Assembly (NCBI RefSeq): GCF_008973715.1
Contig: NZ_WBOL01000015.1
Span: forward strand, 1 to 64,000
Reading direction: 5' to 3'
Length of the DNA stretch: 64,000 bases
Source of the DNA: Nitrincola schmidtii
Lineage (GTDB): Bacteria; Pseudomonadota; Gammaproteobacteria; Pseudomonadales; Balneatricaceae
The notes below the pieces were generated by a model. That model was not told the origin of the DNA. It saw nothing but the letters and a program-made list of their open reading frames with translations, and did no database searches. Of this stretch, positions 59,809-64,000 are shown piece by piece (positions within the stretch are counted from its first letter, which is position 1; every line of letters starts with the position of its first letter). The position numbers and the translations under genes are program-made.

Positions 59809-61173
59809 ATGCCTAAGTTTTCAAGAAACATTCGACTTTTCTTTGCACTCATCAGCGATTCAATTCGTGTACTGATCCCCTTTATTTTAATCGGTGCTGG
59901 GTTCTTTTATATTGCTTGGCAGTTTGTTGAACCGGCACCTCCCAATAAATTCAGCATGGCGACAGGCAGTGTCGGTGGCGCATACGAGCAAATAGGAAAA
60001 CGCTACGCAGAGTCTTTTGCTGCAAGTGACTTTGAACTTGAACTGGTCAATAGTGGTGGTTCAGTTGAAAACTGGAGTCTATTACTGGATAGCAAGGTCG
60101 ATGCTGCGCTGGTGCAAAGTGGTACTCTTCCCGAGCTTGATGATATTCCTCTTGAGGCAGTTGTCAGCATCGCGCTAGAACCTTTGTTTGTGTTTTATCG
60201 TCCGAACCAAGTCAACCTTGCTGATACTGATTTCCTGACTAGACTGGATCAACTGTCAGGTATGCGTATCGCCATTGGCGGTGATGGCAGCGGCACTCGT
60301 CAGCTTGTCTATATGCTTTTAGAAGCCGCAGGTCTTGCAGAGTTTTATGAAGCTAACGCACAACTGATTGAAATAGGTGGCGAAGCCGCCGCAGAAGCGC
60401 TTCAATCAGGAGAAGTGGACGCAGCCGCCTTTGTGATGGCACCGGACGCACCATTAATGACGAGTCTGTTAGCCGATCCAGAGCTACAGGTAATGAATTT
60501 CTCTAGAGCTCCTGCACTAGAAAGACGTTTTCCATTCTTAACCCAGGTCACGCTCCATCAAGGTGTCGTTGATCTACAGTCGAATTTACCCAATCGCGAT
60601 ATACAACTGATCGCCCCAGCGACTTACATTGCGATTCGACAAGGCGTTCATCAATCTATTGTTCAGCTGCTTATTGAAGCCGCTAAAGCGGATCAAAACC
60701 GCATCAATCTGATTACAGAGATCAAGCACTTCCCTTCTCTACTCTATACAGATATTCCGATTGCTTCAGATGCGCAATATTTTTATGAACGCGGTCCAAA
60801 TATCCTGCACAGACATTTCCCTTTCTGGGTGGCTTCGCTGATCGATCGCATGGCGATACTCATCATTCCTCTCTTAGCCATCCTAATCCCGCTAATGCGC
60901 ATGGCACCACCCGCCTTCCGCTGGCGTATACGTCGTCGTATTTACCGCTGGTATAAACGCCTAAGAGTGATTGATGATGATCTAGCTAAGCCAGACTTAC
61001 CGATAGAGCTAATTCAAAGTGATCTAGATTTAGTCAGGCAGTTCGAAAACGAAGTGGCGGATACGGTTGTACCTCTGTCGTATATGGAAGAGTTCTACAA
61101 CCTAAGGCTTCATGTTGCCTATATCCGCAGTCGACTGGAAGAGCGATTAACGATGACTACTCAGCGCCAGTAA
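59809..61173 (+). CDS. Membrane-anchored TAXI-family TRAP solute-binding protein
   Basis: 454 residues. Instead of a cleaved signal it has an N-terminal helix (~20-42), then a periplasmic TAXI domain (~50-340; ATGSVGGAYEQIGKRYA, IGGDGSGTRQL), a second helix (~348-370) and a basic cytosolic tail. No TRAP permease gene is near. ATG 59809 follows AAGGAAAAGG. It may be a sensor or work with a distant transporter. Confidence 0.82.
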   Translation: MPKFSRNIRLFFALISDSIRVLIPFILIGAGFFYIAWQFVEPAPPNKFSMATGSVGGAYEQIGKRYAESFAASDFELELVNSGGSVENWSLLLDSKVDAALVQSGTLPELDDIPLEAVVSIALEPLFVFYRPNQVNLADTDFLTRLDQLSGMRIAIGGDGSGTRQLVYMLLEAAGLAEFYEANAQLIEIGGEAAAEALQSGEVDAAAFVMAPDAPLMTSLLADPELQVMNFSRAPALERRFPFLTQVTLHQGVVDLQSNLPNRDIQLIAPATYIAIRQGVHQSIVQLLIEAAKADQNRINLITEIKHFPSLLYTDIPIASDAQYFYERGPNILHRHFPFWVASLIDRMAILIIPLLAILIPLMRMAPPAFRWRIRRRIYRWYKRLRVIDDDLAKPDLPIELIQSDLDLVRQFENEVADTVVPLSYMEEFYNLRLHVAYIRSRLEERLTMTTQRQ

Positions 61174-61558
61174 CCATATGCGCTTGAAGTTGTGTTTTTT
61201 GCTCTTCGCTTAAAGGCATGGTTTTACCTGCAGCGAAATCATAACGCACCATCGTCGCTTCGCCTTTGGCACCGAGTGTTCCATTTTGCCAAACCTCTTG
61301 ATGTACGCCAAACGAACTTCCACCGATTCGACTTACGGTTGTGCGAACTTCAACATCCTTGCCGTAAAATAACTCGCCAACAAAATCGACTTCGATTCTA
61401 GCCAGGATAAGCTGCCATTTTTTCATATCTAAATCAGGTGTAAAAATCTTGAAAAGATCGTTTCTAGCCGCTTCAAACCACTGGGGTACGCGAGTATTGT
61501 TGATATGACCTAAACCATCGGTATCATAGAACGCAGGTGATATTTGCTGAGTGAACAT
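61157..61558 (-). CDS. Acyl-CoA thioesterase, hot-dog (4HBT/YbgC-like)
   Basis: 133 residues. The catalytic motif YDTDGLGHINNTRV with Asp and the following helix (WFEAARNDLF) match 4HBT-type thioesterases. The substrate is unknown. It overlaps the end of the convergent TAXI gene by 17 bases and lies 15 bases after the ABC1 kinase gene. Confidence 0.87.
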   Translation of the reverse strand: MFTQQISPAFYDTDGLGHINNTRVPQWFEAARNDLFKIFTPDLDMKKWQLILARIEVDFVGELFYGKDVEVRTTVSRIGGSSFGVHQEVWQNGTLGAKGEATMVRYDFAAGKTMPLSEEQKTQLQAHMVTGAE

Positions 61559-61573
61559 GATTCAATTCCTTGA

Positions 61574-62890
61574 TTAGTCTAACTTTAACCAAGGCTGCAG
61601 TATATCACGACATGCTAAAGAAACCTTAAGTCTTGCAAATAACAGATACAAACCTGCTAATTTTCGATGCAAGAACAGCGCATCAACCGGAGGGGAGTGC
61701 CAGTATCCTTCCTGCAAACTTAGCTCCATACCCTGATCACGCAGACGCCTGGCTAAATCAGTCGAGCCAAAGTCGTATCTCTTTGCTCTTAAAGGCTCCA
61801 TCGCTAGTTCAAACAGTTGCAGAACTGCATGTTGCTGGCTCGAGGTAATCTCTTTATTAAAGTAGCCGATTCGAGTGGCAGCTTGCAGTAAACCCTCTCG
61901 ATCTTGCTGAAGACCAGCAGCAAAAAGCTGGCGATAGGCCTCGACAAGGTCCGAACCATATTCTCGTGTAGCGCCAAAATCTAATAACACCAATTGAGAT
62001 GTTTCTGGGTCATACATAAAGTTGGCAAAGTTAGGATCAGTTTGAACTCGCTTAAACTCAAACAATTCGCGAAATAGTAACGAAAGTAATAGCTCAGCAC
62101 AGCGATTTCTTTCAGCCAAAGGATACTCAAGAAGAGACTCAACAGGCACACCAGACTCAAAACTCATACTGAGTAAATTACGACTACTGAGCTCAGGATA
62201 ATAAACTGGCACTCTAAAACGATTATCGTCAGACAAAAGCTGACGGTACTCCTTAAGATGGCCAGCTTCGAGCATATAGTCAGCTTCTGCATGCAGTTGA
62301 AGCTTGGCCTCCTCGACTAACTCATCAGCAATGACGCCTTTTGGCAGCAACCGTGATATTTTCAATAGGCTAATCACATTATCTACATCGGAGTCGATAC
62401 TTTTAGCAATTCCAGGATATTGAATTTTTAACGCAAGACTATTTCCATGAAGATCTAAAGCACGATGAACTTGACCAATCGAAGCTGCAGCAATTGGTGA
62501 AAAGCCAAATTGCTGAAATTGATCCTGCCAATCGGCACCTAAATTCTCTTCTAACACGCCCGCAAGCTGAAGCATCGGCATAGGGGTCGCTCCTGCTCGC
62601 AGCGTTGCGAGTAACTCTGCCAATTCTGGAGGCATGAGATCTCCGGCATCCATCGATAGTAACTGCCCTAACTTCATGGCAGCTCCACGAAGATGCGAGA
62701 GCTTTTCAGCGACACGACGAACATTGGCAGGCGTTAATAACAAATCGCGAGCAACAGGTCGGTTCCCAGAAGCTAACTGTCTTGCACCTTCAGCCACCAT
62801 TCCACTAGCCACGCGTGTGACTAACCCGCCCATGTGAGCCATACGAGAAAAACGCCCTGAGGGCACTGGACGAGAATAGTTATCTTTCAC
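61574..62890 (-). CDS. ABC1/UbiB-family atypical kinase
   Basis: 438 residues. The KxGQ-like motif (MKLGQLLSMD, ~70), the Ala-rich loop and Lys (ALKIQYPG), and the metal site LLDFGATRE are present. UbiB itself is normally longer with C-terminal membrane helices, so this is an AarF-type paralogue of unknown function, perhaps in lipid or quinone metabolism. Confidence 0.85.
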   Translation of the reverse strand: MKDNYSRPVPSGRFSRMAHMGGLVTRVASGMVAEGARQLASGNRPVARDLLLTPANVRRVAEKLSHLRGAAMKLGQLLSMDAGDLMPPELAELLATLRAGATPMPMLQLAGVLEENLGADWQDQFQQFGFSPIAAASIGQVHRALDLHGNSLALKIQYPGIAKSIDSDVDNVISLLKISRLLPKGVIADELVEEAKLQLHAEADYMLEAGHLKEYRQLLSDDNRFRVPVYYPELSSRNLLSMSFESGVPVESLLEYPLAERNRCAELLLSLLFRELFEFKRVQTDPNFANFMYDPETSQLVLLDFGATREYGSDLVEAYRQLFAAGLQQDREGLLQAATRIGYFNKEITSSQQHAVLQLFELAMEPLRAKRYDFGSTDLARRLRDQGMELSLQEGYWHSPPVDALFLHRKLAGLYLLFARLKVSLACRDILQPWLKLD

Positions 62891-62957
62891 TTAAACCTCC
62901 TTTTTGACACTCATACGCCACAAAGGTTGATTTAGTCCACAGAAACCATGTGGAAGA

Positions 62958-63881
62958 TCAGAAGATATCGGCTGGACTGATCGATTGACCATTAAGGTCT
63001 TCAGGTGAGGTTGCTCGGATAGGCATACCCAATTCATCTTGGCCACGCTCAAGAATGATTTCAACACGACGATTTCGGGCACGATTGGCTTCGGAGTCAT
63101 TAGGAACTCGCGGTCTGGCAGAGGCATAACCGGCAACGGTAAAGCGATTCTCATTGACACGTCTATCGGCAAATAGCTCATCTGCCACGGCTAAAGCTCG
63201 CGCTGCAGATAAGTGCCAATTAGATGGAAAGGTATTATTGCTAAAAGGAACCGAGTCCGTATGACCTTCAATAGCAACGGTTCCCGGTATGGAAATCAAC
63301 AAGTCGCGGATCTTAGCAAGAATGGGAATATAATCATCTTCAACAAAAGCAGAACCCTGTGCAAAAGAACCTTGCTCACGTAGGCGAATGATGACCTTAG
63401 TTCCTTCAGTCTCAACTTCTACAGCACCTTCACCAATCTCAGAAGCCAGCGCCATAGAGAATTGAATCGCATCCTGCCTTGCTTGTTCTTCTTGCTGTTG
63501 CTGCTGATCGTTGGCGGCCTCTCGATCTTGTACAACCGCTTCACCCTCTTGAGAGCGAACATCTAAGGTGTGTAGTTCGACAGCGGTGGTCATCTGCCTG
63601 ACTTCATTTAGCGGTGTAGGCTCAGGTCGACCAGGGCTAAACTCTTGCGCGATGATAGAGGTTCCCTTAGGAATATCTTCAACTTTGATCTGTGCCTGAA
63701 CACCAAAAGCTTCGCGCATCGAACCCGCCAATTGCTTAAAGCGCAAAACGTCCATTTCAGAAAAAGATAACAACAACACGAAGAAACACATCAACAGTGA
63801 CATTAAGTCACCGAAGGTCGCTAACCAGGCGGGGAGGCCCGGTTTACAGGGGGGACAGTTACATTCTTCTTCTGCGCTCAT
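62958..63881 (-). CDS. pomB: Flagellar motor stator protein PomB/MotB
   Basis: 307 residues. The single membrane helix carries the ion-binding Asp in TFGDLMSLLMCFFVLLL (~residue 25); a plug region and linker follow, then the C-terminal OmpA-like peptidoglycan-binding domain (IEGHTDSVPF; NRRVEI). Sequence after the helix (SFSEMDVLRFKQ, IPKGTSIIAQEF) resembles Na+-type PomB. Follows pomA. Confidence 0.93.
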   Translation of the reverse strand: MSAEEECNCPPCKPGLPAWLATFGDLMSLLMCFFVLLLSFSEMDVLRFKQLAGSMREAFGVQAQIKVEDIPKGTSIIAQEFSPGRPEPTPLNEVRQMTTAVELHTLDVRSQEGEAVVQDREAANDQQQQQEEQARQDAIQFSMALASEIGEGAVEVETEGTKVIIRLREQGSFAQGSAFVEDDYIPILAKIRDLLISIPGTVAIEGHTDSVPFSNNTFPSNWHLSAARALAVADELFADRRVNENRFTVAGYASARPRVPNDSEANRARNRRVEIILERGQDELGMPIRATSPEDLNGQSISPADIF

Positions 63882-63887
63882 CGGATA

Positions 63888-64000
63888 CTAGCCTTCCGTG
63901 GAAGCTGCATTGGCAAAACGTTTTTTCTCAGGTAAATAATTACGCAGCATCTGATCGATGACACGTGGGTTTTGACCCGCTTGAATTGCTAATAAACCAT
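63888..64000 (-). CDS. pomA: Flagellar motor protein PomA/MotA, C-terminal end (cut by window)
   Basis: The minus strand from the right edge reads GLLAIQAGQNPRVIDQMLRN then YLPEKKRF...STEG and stops at 63888-63890. This is the PomA C-terminus. The gene continues beyond 64000. The gap to pomB is 6 bases. Confidence 0.92.
   Translation of the reverse strand, partial: GLLAIQAGQNPRVIDQMLRNYLPEKKRFANAASTEG

Overview
The window looks like part of the chromosome of a marine gammaproteobacterium in the Oceanospirillales/Pseudomonadales. Evidence: fabA-fabB, a PomAB-type flagellar motor, PilVWX/FimT minor pilins, and two gene orders known from Pseudomonas (an rRNA operon beside msrQ-msrP-pssA-ilvC-ilvH-ilvI, and clpB-yfiH-rluD-bamD ... 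lspA-ileS-ribF-murJ-rpsT-proB-obg-rpmA-rplU-ispB). Base composition is moderate. I cannot name the genus from sequence alone.

Left part (1-16.8 kb): housekeeping genes. The left edge holds the promoter and boxA leader of a leftward rRNA operon, with the -35 box overlapping the msrQ stop codon. Next come msrQ-msrP (repair of oxidised periplasmic methionine), pssA (phosphatidylserine synthase), a patatin phospholipase, ilvC with divergent ilvY, an SLC13 transporter, ilvIH, rlmJ, a GDPD phosphodiesterase, an MFS carrier, a serine hydrolase and a DUF3541 lipoprotein.

Middle (about 17-26.56 kb): a chromosomal integron cassette array. About 13 coding cassettes are separated by attC-like sites with RYYYAAC/GTTRRRY ends. 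Most cassettes read leftward, and several ORFs take their stop codon from the attC core. To the right, next to clpB, lies only the C-terminal piece of an integron integrase reading rightward, which is the expected orientation. The array therefore appears to have lost its own integrase. It carries four toxin-antitoxin modules (ccdAB, copG-relE/parE, phd-parE, yefM-yoeB), an NAD(P)H oxidoreductase, a membrane protein, a secreted SecDF-P1-like protein, DUF1330, an orphan lipoprotein, a cupin, an ABM protein, a GNAT enzyme, and a two-gene ArsI/CadI-SigZ cassette.

Right part (26.6-64 kb): clpB with a textbook sigma-32 promoter, yfiH, rluD, bamD; a Zrg-like zinc uptake operon (His-rich protein, ABC ATPase, FtsX-like permease, DUF3299) behind a Zur-like palindrome; nadE; a short minor-pilin operon (pilV-pilW-pilX-fimT) lacking pilY1/pilE; a CPA2 antiporter; fkpB-lspA-ileS-ribF-murJ; rpsT; proB-obgE-rpmA-rplU; tag, broken by a 10-bp tandem duplication; ispB; fabA-fabB; two overlapping acyltransferases; SulP plus a universal stress protein; a membrane-anchored TAXI protein; a thioesterase and ABC1 kinase; and pomB with the end of pomA.

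Most notable for follow-up: the integrase-less array, its ArsI-SigZ and SecDF-P1-like cassettes, the slippage-broken tag gene, the rRNA promoter inside the msrQ end, and dispersed GCATGGATGC hairpins.
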